Origin: Palsa-1392 sp963819975 | Lineage (GTDB): Bacteria; Verrucomicrobiota; Verrucomicrobiia; Chthoniobacterales; UBA10450 | Length of the DNA: 64,000 nt | Direction: 5' to 3' | NCBI GenBank assembly: GCA_963819975.1 | Contig: CAWFYE010000004.1 | Coordinates: 1 to 64,000 of the forward strand | In this document: positions 44,985 to 52,961 of the stretch, piece by piece | Layout of the letters: every line of letters begins with the position of its first letter | How positions within the stretch are numbered: position 1 is the first letter of the stretch | Translations under genes and position numbers: made by a program | The notes under the pieces: model-generated | Seen by the model: only the letters and a program-made list of their open reading frames with translations | Databases searched by the model: none | Told to the model about the DNA's origin: nothing

Positions 44985-46001
44985 ATGAAGGATTCAAATC
45001 GAGAACGGCGCAAAGTCTGGTGGGCAGTGCTCGCCTCCATTTTGCTGCACCTGTTGATCGGGCTCTCGCTCGCGGCTTTCGGCGGCAACCGGCAGGATGT
45101 CGTCCTCGAAGAACCGCAGGTCCCACAGCTCACCATCATGCAAATGCCCGAGCCGACTCCGCCGCCGCTCGTGCCAAAAAACGCGCCGATGGTAACCGTC
45201 GACCCGGCGCGCAAATCCGCAGTCAAGCCGACGGAAAAGACCTTCGAGGCGAACGAAGACTCGGTCGCGGCCGCGGAAAAGGCCGCCACCACCGACAGCC
45301 CACTACCCGGCCAGGACGGCAAGGACCGACCCTTCATGAATCTGGAGGAGCACGAGAATTCATTCGCGAGCGCCGGAGCCGCGCCGCAGCCGACCCCGAA
45401 GCCAACCGCGGCGCCGACAGCATCGCCTACCCCTAACGAAACGGTTCCGCCGGTCGCTCCCACGCCCGCGCCCGACCAGTTGGCTCTCCTGACCCAGACT
45501 CCGACGCCCGTCCCCTCTCCGACGGAGTCGGCGGAAAAAGAAGACATTCCAATGCCGACGGAGACGCCGACCCCGACGCCAGAGCCGACCGCGACTCCGC
45601 CGACTCCAGCCTCGGCTTACCGCGATTTCCAGCAGAAGACCGTGATTCGCGGAGGGATCAACAATCGCGGCCGGTCGGCGGTCAACGCCGTCGGCACGCC
45701 GCTCGGCCGTTACCGCAAACTGCTCGAGGATGCGGTCGGGTCGCGCTGGTACTATTATGTGAAGGCGAAGAGCGATCTGGTCAGTATCGGCACCACTTCG
45801 GTGACCTTCGATATCATGCCGGATGGAAGTGTCGGCAATATGCGGGTGACGGAAAACACCGCCAATGAAGCTTCCGCCAGCGTCGCGCTTCGTTCGATCC
45901 AGGAGACGAAATTGCCGCCGATCCCCGAGGATCTGCTCGCGACTTTGCCGGGAGGCCGCTTTACAATGGAGGAATCCTTCACGATTTTCGCGAACCGATG
46001 A
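44985..46001 (+). CDS. tonB: TonB-type energy transducer
   Basis: 338 residues: one N-terminal membrane helix (VWWAVLASILLHLLIGLSLAAF), a long Pro/Thr/Glu-rich periplasm-spanning stretch, and a C-terminal domain (GRYRKLLEDAVGSRWYYYVKAK, VTFDIMPDGSVGNMRVTEN) resembling a divergent TonB/TolA end. It overlaps exbB by 4 bp, so the three proteins form an energy-transducing complex that drives uptake across the outer membrane. A TolA-like role is possible, since ExbB/ExbD and TolQ/TolR are close relatives. Confidence 0.82.
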   Translation: MKDSNRERRKVWWAVLASILLHLLIGLSLAAFGGNRQDVVLEEPQVPQLTIMQMPEPTPPPLVPKNAPMVTVDPARKSAVKPTEKTFEANEDSVAAAEKAATTDSPLPGQDGKDRPFMNLEEHENSFASAGAAPQPTPKPTAAPTASPTPNETVPPVAPTPAPDQLALLTQTPTPVPSPTESAEKEDIPMPTETPTPTPEPTATPPTPASAYRDFQQKTVIRGGINNRGRSAVNAVGTPLGRYRKLLEDAVGSRWYYYVKAKSDLVSIGTTSVTFDIMPDGSVGNMRVTENTANEASASVALRSIQETKLPPIPEDLLATLPGGRFTMEESFTIFANR

Positions 46002-46729
46002 CCGCTATCTTCCTCGCCGAGGCCACCAACCCACTGCAATCCGTCCTCGACTTCCTGCTCCGGGGCGGCCTTTTCATGTGGCCGCTTCTCATCTGCTCGA
46101 TCGTGGCCCTGACCGTCATCATCCTGCGCGCGATGGCGTTGCGCCGGAAAAACATTCTGCCGCTCGTGATCGAGAGCGAGATTGAGCGTCTCTCGCCCGG
46201 TGGAAATCCGGAACGTCTCCTGCGCATCGTGCGCGAGGATAATTCCTCTCTCGCCCGCATTTCCCGGGTCGCGCTCCAGCATTTGCGCGCCCCGCGCTCG
46301 GAAAACATCGAGGCCGTCGAAACCCGCGCCCGACACGAGATGGTTATCCTGGAGAAAGGCTTGATCGTGCTCGAGATCATCACCGGAATTGCGCCATTGT
46401 TAGGCCTGATCGGGGCCGTCTCCGGTCTCGTCCACGTCTTTTCCCATCTCGGTCTCGGGACCGGCGCGGCGGATACGAAGGCGATCGCGAACGGCATCGC
46501 GGAAGCGCTCAACGCAACTGTCTTTGGTCTGTCGATCGCGGTCCCGACTTTAATCGCGTTCAGCTATTTCTCGAAAAAGGTCGAGGTCATGTCGGTGGAA
46601 ATGGAAACGCTGGTCGTGGAATTGATCAGCAAATGTTACTACGGCCGCATTCCGGAAGGGATGTCGCAGCGGACGGCCGCCTCGGTCCCGGCGCCGGCCA
46701 TGAGCCATGCGCCGACGCCGTTGACCTGA
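45998..46729 (+). CDS. exbB: ExbB/TolQ family proton channel subunit
   Basis: A 243-residue inner-membrane protein with three helices. The MotA/TolQ/ExbB signature is complete: GLIVLEIITGIAPLLGLIGAVSGLVHVF, then ADTKAIANGIAEALNATVFGLSIAVPTLIAF. With ExbD it uses the proton gradient to energise the TonB-like protein. It starts inside the tonB end (ATGA). Confidence 0.92.
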   Translation: MTAIFLAEATNPLQSVLDFLLRGGLFMWPLLICSIVALTVIILRAMALRRKNILPLVIESEIERLSPGGNPERLLRIVREDNSSLARISRVALQHLRAPRSENIEAVETRARHEMVILEKGLIVLEIITGIAPLLGLIGAVSGLVHVFSHLGLGTGAADTKAIANGIAEALNATVFGLSIAVPTLIAFSYFSKKVEVMSVEMETLVVELISKCYYGRIPEGMSQRTAASVPAPAMSHAPTPLT

Positions 46730-46751
46730 CGCACCCGTTGATTCTCTTGCC

Positions 46752-47162
46752 ATGAAGTTTGCCGTTCGGAAACGACGCGCTCCCTCGATCATCATCGTCT
46801 CGCTGGTCGATATCCTGACCATCCTGCTCATCTTTTTCGTCGTCTCGACCACTTTCAAGAAGGATCAGCCGGAAGTGCAGATCAATCTGCCGGAATCGAA
46901 GACTTCGAGCGCAAAACCGGCGGAACTCGAACACGCGATCGTGAGCGTGGATGCTGAAGACGCGCTCAAGCTGGATGGCAAAGACATCGCGGTCGACGAG
47001 CTGCAGGCGGCAATCGAAAACCTGCCGCCCGCCCGCAAGAGCACGCTCGTCCTGAAAGCGGATGAGAAAGCATCCTTCGGGATCATCATCAAAGTGATGG
47101 ACGCCTTGAAACTGGCCGGGGTAAGAAATCTCCCGGCCTTTACCCAGGCGCCGGCGAAATGA
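46752..47162 (+). CDS. exbD: ExbD/TolR family protein
   Basis: 136 residues, one N-terminal membrane helix with the proton-carrying aspartate (SLVDILTILLIFFVVSTTF) and a periplasmic domain ending GIIIKVMDALKLAGVRNL. It completes the TonB-ExbB-ExbD unit and overlaps def by 4 bp. Confidence 0.92.
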   Translation: MKFAVRKRRAPSIIIVSLVDILTILLIFFVVSTTFKKDQPEVQINLPESKTSSAKPAELEHAIVSVDAEDALKLDGKDIAVDELQAAIENLPPARKSTLVLKADEKASFGIIIKVMDALKLAGVRNLPAFTQAPAK

Positions 47163-47716
47163 ATTTGCCGATCGTTCGTTATGGCGACCCGGTCCTGCGC
47201 GCGAAAGGCCGGCGGATCGACGAGGTCGACGAGCGGATCCGCGAGCTGGTCGCGAACATGATCGAGACGATGCACGAGGCCAACGGGATCGGCCTCGCGG
47301 CGCAGCAGGTCGGAGAGGCGTTGCAATTAACGGTCATCGATGTCGCAGGGGCCGAGGACCAGGAAAGCACCATGACACTCAATGGGGCGGAAGTGGATCC
47401 GAAGGCGTTGATGCCGCTCACCTTGCTGAACCCGGAACTCACTCTCGGCGGCGAGACCGCGGTGGCACTGGAGGGTTGCCTCAGTTTTCCGGAAATCACG
47501 GGCGACATCCGGCGCTCAATTTCCATCGCGCTGCGGGCTCGGTCACTCGACGGCGAGCCGCTCGAGATCGAGGCGAGCGGCCTGCTCGCGCGCGCTTTGC
47601 AGCACGAGATTGATCATCTCAACGGCATCCTCTTCATCGACCGGATGAGCGCCGCGACCAAGGTGGCGCTGCGCAGCCGGCTGAAGCGGCTGCAAAAGGA
47701 AACCGCGACGCGCTAA
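47159..47716 (+). CDS. def: Peptide deformylase
   Basis: A 185-residue metal enzyme removing the formyl group from new proteins. The three motifs are present: GIGLAAQQVG (43-51 region), EGCLSFP with Cys107, and QHEIDH with His149, Glu150 and His153. The start overlaps exbD (ATGA), so it is translationally coupled to the TonB system. No fmt follows, unlike in many bacteria. Confidence 0.95.
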   Translation: MNLPIVRYGDPVLRAKGRRIDEVDERIRELVANMIETMHEANGIGLAAQQVGEALQLTVIDVAGAEDQESTMTLNGAEVDPKALMPLTLLNPELTLGGETAVALEGCLSFPEITGDIRRSISIALRARSLDGEPLEIEASGLLARALQHEIDHLNGILFIDRMSAATKVALRSRLKRLQKETATR

Positions 47717-47718
47717 CC

Positions 47719-47822
47719 TGTAGACGCCTCCCTCTGGGAGGCGCGGGGAAGGTTGCAGGTCGCGCAGAACCTCGTTCCAAAACGACGCTGCCCGCCGCGC
47801 TTCGCAGAGCGAAGCGTCTACA
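47719..47822. repeat. Short inverted-repeat element after def
   Basis: TGTAGACGC at 47719-47727 and its complement at 47814-47822 bound about 104 bp without a gene, with an inner CGCCTCCCTCTGGGAGGCG palindrome. The TGTAGA/TCTACA ends recall the GTGTAGAGG elements, so it may be a divergent member. Confidence 0.45.
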
Positions 47823-47857
47823 TTTGCCGATTGCATCCATGGGGCGTTCAGTGAGCT

Positions 47858-48661
47858 ATGAAACTTCGTGCTCTCGCAGCTCTCACGTTCGTCGCCGCCC
47901 TTAGCACCGGAACCATTTGCGCCCAGAAATGGGCACAGGAACGGCTCAACAAATCGCCCCGGCACAGTGAATGGGTCGATCTGAAACACGACGGCCGGAC
48001 GGTGAAAACGTTCGTCGTTTATCCCGAGGTCAAGACTAAGGCTCCGGTCGTGCTCGTGATCCACGAAATTTTTGGCCTGACCGATTGGGCGAAAAGTCTG
48101 GCCGACGAATTGGCCGCGGCCGGTTACATCGCAGTCGCGCCCGATCTGCTTTCCGCGCCCGGGAAAGACACCAGCAGCTATCCCGATCAGGGGGCGGCGA
48201 TCAAAGCCGTCTCCGCTCTGCCGGACGCACAGGTCTTCGCCGATCTCGATGCGGCGGCGGAGTTCGCCGCGAAATTGCCCGCGAGCAACGGCGTCCTGGC
48301 CGTGACTGGTTTCTGCTGGGGCGGCGGGAAGTCTTTTGCCTACGCCAATCACAATCCGAAACTGAAAGCGTCGTATGTTTTCTACGGTCCCGGCCCGCAA
48401 AAAGCAGAGGAGGCCGCAAAGATCCCGTGCCCGGTCTACGGATTTTACGCCGAGGATGACGCGCGAATCGGCGCGACAATTCCGCAAACCAAAAAGGTGA
48501 TGGAAGGGGCTGGTAAAACTTTCGAGCCCGTCACCTACCCCGGAGCAGGACATGGCTTTATGCGCGCCGGCGAAGCTCCCGATGCCTCGGAAGCCAATCG
48601 GAAGGCGCATGACGCGGCTTGGGAACGCTGGAAGGGCTTGCTCAAGAAGCTGGGCAGCTAG
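47858..48661 (+). CDS. Dienelactone hydrolase family protein, exported
   Basis: A 267-residue alpha/beta hydrolase with a signal peptide (TGTICAQ). The nucleophile is Cys in TGFCWGG, the acid Asp is in YAEDDARIG, and the base His is in GAGHGFMRA, matching dienelactone hydrolases. The natural substrate is unknown; a periplasmic ester or lactone is likely. Confidence 0.88.
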   Translation: MKLRALAALTFVAALSTGTICAQKWAQERLNKSPRHSEWVDLKHDGRTVKTFVVYPEVKTKAPVVLVIHEIFGLTDWAKSLADELAAAGYIAVAPDLLSAPGKDTSSYPDQGAAIKAVSALPDAQVFADLDAAAEFAAKLPASNGVLAVTGFCWGGGKSFAYANHNPKLKASYVFYGPGPQKAEEAAKIPCPVYGFYAEDDARIGATIPQTKKVMEGAGKTFEPVTYPGAGHGFMRAGEAPDASEANRKAHDAAWERWKGLLKKLGS

Positions 48662-48663
48662 CC

Positions 48664-48750
48664 GATGTAGAGGCGGGCGTGTCGCCCGCAAACCTTGCGC
48701 TCCTTTTCTCGTTGGCGTCCCCTGGCGGTCGACACGGCCGCCTCTACATC
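48664..48750. repeat. 87-bp palindromic repeat element
   Basis: The ends GATGTAGAGGCGGGCGTGTCG (21 bp, 48664-48684) and its complement at 48730-48750 match in 20 of 21 positions. It starts just after the hydrolase stop and shares termini with the elements at 23666 and in leuS. Confidence 0.7.
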
Positions 48751-48767
48751 CTCGCTCGTTGGGCCCC

Positions 48768-48971
48768 TCAGGTACGGCCCTTCCAGAGGGCGGCGTCGAG
48801 GATCGACCAAAGGTGGATGAGCCACCCGAGGAGGACGATCCAGAGGACCGCCGCAAGGACGAATTGCACGATTGCCATCAGCAGTCTGCCTTGAATCAAT
48901 TGCCCGAGTCCAGGAATGAAGAAGCTGCAGAGAGCCGCGATGACGTTGCCGGTGGAACCTTGACCTGCCAT
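48768..48971 (-). CDS. Small membrane protein
   Basis: 67 residues with two helices: NVIAALCSFFIPGLGQLIQGR, then a long hydrophobic stretch ending HLWSILDAALWKG. The PGLGQ-x2-G-R pattern resembles TM2-type small membrane proteins, whose function is unknown. It is divergent from the next gene and next to a repeat element. Confidence 0.65.
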   Translation of the reverse strand: MAGQGSTGNVIAALCSFFIPGLGQLIQGRLLMAIVQFVLAAVLWIVLLGWLIHLWSILDAALWKGRT

Positions 48972-49152
48972 GAAAATAGTTTCTCCGGCGAAGTGCGACG
49001 CGCAACTGGCGGCTCAAACTCCAATTGAGTTTCGATTGCGCAGAGGTGCCGTTCAGCGCGCAGGCATATCGCCCGGAGGGCACGAGAGGCGAAAAGCCAG
49101 CAACGACTTTATTCTCATTGATCGGCTGCGCGCGAACGAGTATCCAACTGGC

Positions 49153-49524
49153 ATGAAGAAACCTGTTTCGTTACTGACCGCCGCCGCATCTTTTTGCGCG
49201 ATAATAAGCTTTGCCTCCACTGCACCGGGGCAAGCGCCGGACGCGATGGCGAAGTTGGAAACCCTTTCCAAGGAGCTGCAACTTACTCCTCAACAAAAGG
49301 GCGAGATCCTGCCGATCCTCAAAACAGAGGTTCCCAAGCTTGAGGCGATTAAGAAGAACACTTCCCTTTCGGGGATGCAAAAGATGCGGCAATTGCGCGC
49401 CATCCATGAAGAAAGCGCGCCGCAAATGCAGAAGATCCTCAGCCCGGCGCAGTACCAGAAGCTACAGACGATCCGCAAACAGGAAATCGAGCAAGCGATC
49501 GCGAAAAAGCGCGGCGGCGGCTGA
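49153..49524 (+). CDS. Small periplasmic helical protein (LTxxQ/Spy-like)
   Basis: A 123-residue protein from ATG 49153, chosen because a signal peptide follows directly (LLTAAASFCAIISFASTAPGQ). The mature part is helical and charged: LSKELQLTPQQKGEILPIL and ILSPAQYQKLQTIRKQEIEQ. The LTPQQ and LSPAQ motifs recall Spy/CpxP-type periplasmic chaperones, but similarity is weak. It could also be a simple stress-related helical protein. Confidence 0.7.
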   Translation: MKKPVSLLTAAASFCAIISFASTAPGQAPDAMAKLETLSKELQLTPQQKGEILPILKTEVPKLEAIKKNTSLSGMQKMRQLRAIHEESAPQMQKILSPAQYQKLQTIRKQEIEQAIAKKRGGG

Positions 49525-49674
49525 ACAGGTCCTCCGCGCACGCGGGGATTTTATTCTGGTTAGGTCAACGTCCAAGTCGGCCGTCTTTAGGGCGAGCTTC
49601 GAGTGGCACAGGCGTATGGAACTCCTCAATGGAGGGCGCTTGACATTCCCGTCCAAACTAAAAAGCATGCAGCC

Positions 49675-50163
49675 ATGCAGCATCCACTCCTGATTCGCGC
49701 TGCCGTTGTCTCGCTCGCATTCCTTTGTTGTTCCGCCCGAGGCGAGGTCTACAAGACTGGCGACAGCTTCGTCGGTTTCTCCGCGCCAGATCAGCACGGC
49801 GGGAACGTGACCTTCGCGGCCGGCGACGCGAGAGTCATTCTTTTAGATACACCGGCACCAACCGGCGAACCGCGGCAATCCGCTTCGCCCGATTGGTTTG
49901 CAAAGAACCATGTCCTGCCGGTGATCAATATTAGCGGCCTTTCCTTCATCAAACGCGACGTTGCGCGGTCGCGCATCGCCGCCAAGCCTTATCGAATGCT
50001 GGTGGTGGATAACAAGAGCGTCGCGGAACGATTTCCGAGGCAGGAGGGCAAGTTCACCGTCCTCTTCCTCGACGATAAAGGCGTCATCACTGATATTCGA
50101 TTCGCCAGTGCAGGGAAGGAATTGCGGGATCTCCTGGCGGGCAACAGGGCGAGCGGTACTTAA
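49675..50163 (+). CDS. Exported thioredoxin-fold-like protein without CxxC
   Basis: 162 residues from ATG 49675, with a signal peptide (AAVVSLAFLCCSARG). The mature sequence starts VYKTGDSFVGFSAPDQHGG, like the opening of redoxin/AhpC-TSA or YtfJ proteins, and contains RMLVVDNKSVAERF and FTVLFLDDKGVITDIRF. No CxxC or peroxidatic cysteine is seen, so it is probably not a redox enzyme. It ends about 70 bp before the RND genes. Confidence 0.65.
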   Translation: MQHPLLIRAAVVSLAFLCCSARGEVYKTGDSFVGFSAPDQHGGNVTFAAGDARVILLDTPAPTGEPRQSASPDWFAKNHVLPVINISGLSFIKRDVARSRIAAKPYRMLVVDNKSVAERFPRQEGKFTVLFLDDKGVITDIRFASAGKELRDLLAGNRASGT

Positions 50164-50235
50164 CGTTTTCGGGGGTCAGAAGCTATTTCCTATCGGCTGA
50201 AGATTTGTAGCTCGGGGACAGCACTGGTTGCGGCG

Positions 50236-51816
50236 TTGATTCTTTCCGGCTGCATGGTCGGACCAAATTTTCGATGGCCGGATTCGAAGGTGGATCGGAA
50301 GTGGGTGCAGAGGCAGGCGGTTTCGGAACACCCCTATGGAGCGGCAGAGGAATATTGGTGGCGCACGTTTCACGATCCCGTCCTCAACCGGCTGGTCGAG
50401 ACGGCCTACGCACGGAATCTCTCATTGCAGATCGCTGGCGTGCGCATCCTCGAAGCGCGGGCGGCACTCAACGCGACCATCGGAAATCTTTTCCCGCAGC
50501 AGCAAGGCGCGGCGGGCGGGATTAACTATTATCGCCTGGGTGATACGTCGCGCGCCGGTCCGACAATCGGCGACAGTCCGGTCGCGAATGTGGTTTCGCA
50601 GCTGCTGGATCGGAACTTCCAGATCGGGCCCAATATCGCAACCGACCGGCTACTCTTCTCCGCTGCGTGGGAGATTGATTTCTGGGGAAAATTCCGGCGC
50701 GAAGTCCAGTCGAAGCAGGCGAGCTGGCTCGCTTCGGTGGCGGCCTACGACGACGCATTGGTCACGCTCATCGGCGATGTGGCGAATGCCTACGTCAACC
50801 TGCGCACCTTCCAGAGCCGGCTCTCGATTATCAATCAAAGCATCGCCGCACAGGAAAAGAGCCTGGAAATCGCGCAGACCCGATTCGACGCGGGAGAAAC
50901 GAGTGAACTCGATCCGTTGCAGGCAAAAACCGAGCTCTCAAAAACCAAAGCGGAGGCGCCGGAACTGCAAAACGGAATCGTGCAGTCGAAAAATGCGCTG
51001 GCCGTTTTGCTCGGGGCGACTCCGGCCGAAATCGAGCGCTACGTCCGGGGATCGGGGCCCATTCCCGCGGTTCCGACCAGAATCACAGCGGGCATCCCGC
51101 GCGACTTGTTGCGCCGCCGGCCCGACGTGCGCCTGGCAGGTCTCCAGGCCGCGGCGCAGTCACCGAAGATCGGAGTTGCGGTCGCCAACATGTTGCCGTC
51201 GTTCTCGCTCTCGGGTGCCTTTGGTACGTCCGGAAGCAACATCGCGAGTTCGGCACTCAGCGATCTTTTTACATGGCAAAGCAAGGTCGTCTCGGCAGGC
51301 GGTTCCTTCGTCGTTCCGATCCTGAACTACGGGCGTCTGATGAACTACGTCCGAATTGAGGACGCGGCGTTTCAACAGGCCATCCTCAACTATCAGAACA
51401 CCGTTCTGAAGGCGCAGGCGGAGGTCGAAAACGGGCTCTCGGCGTTCTCCAGCGGACGACGAACAACGGCGCTTTTGGATGAGGCAGTGGCGACTGCCGG
51501 GCGCAGTGCGGACCTGGCGCTCGTCCGCTATGAACAGGGACAAAACGATTACACCGTCGTCCTGACTGCACAGCAGCAGCAACTGACGATCGACAACGCA
51601 GCGGTGAGCAGCCGCGGGAGCACCATTCTCGCACTCATTTCCGTTTATCGCGCACTGGGCGGCGGCTGGCAGATTCGCGAAGGCGGCGACGTGATTTCGA
51701 GCGACGTGAAAGCGGAAATGGCCCGGCGCACGAACTGGGGAAAGATGCTCGAAACCGGCTGGCATCTGCCTGACGTCGCACCGGAAACAACGGCGAAGAA
51801 GGAAGCAAACCCATGA
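50236..51816 (+). CDS. RND efflux outer-membrane factor (NodT/OprM type lipoprotein)
   Basis: Outer-membrane channel of about 526 residues with a lipobox (LILSGC), VGPNFRWPD and the TolC-family helical repeats (NLSLQIAGVRILEARAALNATIGN ... GIPRDLLRRRPDVRLAG). It forms the exit duct for the pump encoded next. The start is unclear: the hydrophobic signal segment extends upstream of TTG 50236 (ICSSGTALVAA) in an open frame with no ATG or GTG. A CTG at 50197 would give a normal signal peptide. Its end overlaps the adaptor gene by 4 bp. Confidence 0.88.
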   Translation: MILSGCMVGPNFRWPDSKVDRKWVQRQAVSEHPYGAAEEYWWRTFHDPVLNRLVETAYARNLSLQIAGVRILEARAALNATIGNLFPQQQGAAGGINYYRLGDTSRAGPTIGDSPVANVVSQLLDRNFQIGPNIATDRLLFSAAWEIDFWGKFRREVQSKQASWLASVAAYDDALVTLIGDVANAYVNLRTFQSRLSIINQSIAAQEKSLEIAQTRFDAGETSELDPLQAKTELSKTKAEAPELQNGIVQSKNALAVLLGATPAEIERYVRGSGPIPAVPTRITAGIPRDLLRRRPDVRLAGLQAAAQSPKIGVAVANMLPSFSLSGAFGTSGSNIASSALSDLFTWQSKVVSAGGSFVVPILNYGRLMNYVRIEDAAFQQAILNYQNTVLKAQAEVENGLSAFSSGRRTTALLDEAVATAGRSADLALVRYEQGQNDYTVVLTAQQQQLTIDNAAVSSRGSTILALISVYRALGGGWQIREGGDVISSDVKAEMARRTNWGKMLETGWHLPDVAPETTAKKEANP

Positions 51817-52940
51817 TTGGAAAAACGTCGCGCAGATTGATCCTGGCCCTGCTGATTACTTTCTCGTGGGCGGGCTGTAAACGGCCCCAACCCTTTACCC
51901 AAACCGGCCCGCCGACCGTTACCGTGGCGAAACCCGGACGTGAAACGGTTGCGCCATCGATCGACCTCACCGGCACGGTCGCACCGTATCAGACCGTCGA
52001 TCTGGTCGCGCGCGTCCAGGGATTTCTCGACACGATCTCGTTTAAGGACGGATCGTTTGTGGACAAAGACGCGGTGCTTTTTCAGATCGAAAAAGACATG
52101 TACGAGGAAAAGGTCGCGCTCTACCAGGCGCAGGTGAATGGCGCACAGGCCGAATACACGCGGCAGGTCGGGATGTTGAAACAAAACGCGACCTCGCAGG
52201 CTAACGTCGATAAGGCACTCTCGGATCGCGACCAGGCCGCGGCCAATCTCGCCATGGCCAAAATCCAGCTCGGCTACACGACCGTGCGCGCCCCATTCAA
52301 CGGACGCATCGGGACGCATCTGGTCGATGTCGGTAACGTTGTCGGCACCAATGCCGCGGCGCCGACCAAGCTCGCCACGATCGACGAGTTGGTTCCGATC
52401 TACGTGAACTTTAGCATCAGCTCGCGAGACGCGTTGCGCCTCCGCAAGATTGCGCAAAAACTCGGGGAGGGCTTGAAACCGGGCGTAGGAAAACTTCCTG
52501 TCCTCGCCGGTCTCGACGATGAGGACGGCTTCCCGCACAAGGGGGTGCTCGATTTCGCCAACAACAGCGTGGATACCAATACCGGAACGATCCAGCTCCG
52601 GGCAATCTTCCGGAATGAGGAGAAGATTCTTTTCCCTGGTTTGTTCGCGCGCGTCCGCATCCCGCTCGGCCAACCTGCGCCGACGCTTGTCGTGCCAAAT
52701 ACCGCACTCGCGAACGACCAGGTCGGCGACTATCTGCTCGTCGTGAATGCGCAGAACATCGCCGAGCGGCGCAACGTTACGCTTGGTGCGCGCGTCGGAG
52801 CGATGTGCGCGATCACCGAAGGATTGAACGACAACGATCGCGTCATCATCGGCGGCCAGTCGGCCGTCCGACCTGGTGCGACCGTCACTCCAGAGGAGGC
52901 GACCGCAACGCCCGTGCCGTCCGCTGCCACGAAGAAATAA
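51813..52940 (+). CDS. RND efflux periplasmic adaptor
   Basis: A 375-residue membrane-fusion lipoprotein (lipobox region SWAGC). It has the hairpin and lipoyl halves DLTGTVAPYQTVDLVARVQGFL and TTVRAPFNGRIGTHLVDVGNVV, and barrel domains after that. It links the inner-membrane pump to the outer-membrane channel. It is in the middle of the three-gene operon, 21 bp before the pump gene. Confidence 0.93.
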   Translation: MIGKTSRRLILALLITFSWAGCKRPQPFTQTGPPTVTVAKPGRETVAPSIDLTGTVAPYQTVDLVARVQGFLDTISFKDGSFVDKDAVLFQIEKDMYEEKVALYQAQVNGAQAEYTRQVGMLKQNATSQANVDKALSDRDQAAANLAMAKIQLGYTTVRAPFNGRIGTHLVDVGNVVGTNAAAPTKLATIDELVPIYVNFSISSRDALRLRKIAQKLGEGLKPGVGKLPVLAGLDDEDGFPHKGVLDFANNSVDTNTGTIQLRAIFRNEEKILFPGLFARVRIPLGQPAPTLVVPNTALANDQVGDYLLVVNAQNIAERRNVTLGARVGAMCAITEGLNDNDRVIIGGQSAVRPGATVTPEEATATPVPSAATKK

Positions 52941-52961
52941 TCGAGACGGAAACCGGGGCGA

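Noticed and set aside
4122..45438. CGTTAGG as a chromosome-polarity signal (KOPS/Chi-like)
   Set aside because: Orientation is nearly balanced along the window and within genes on either strand, whereas polarity signals are strongly skewed.
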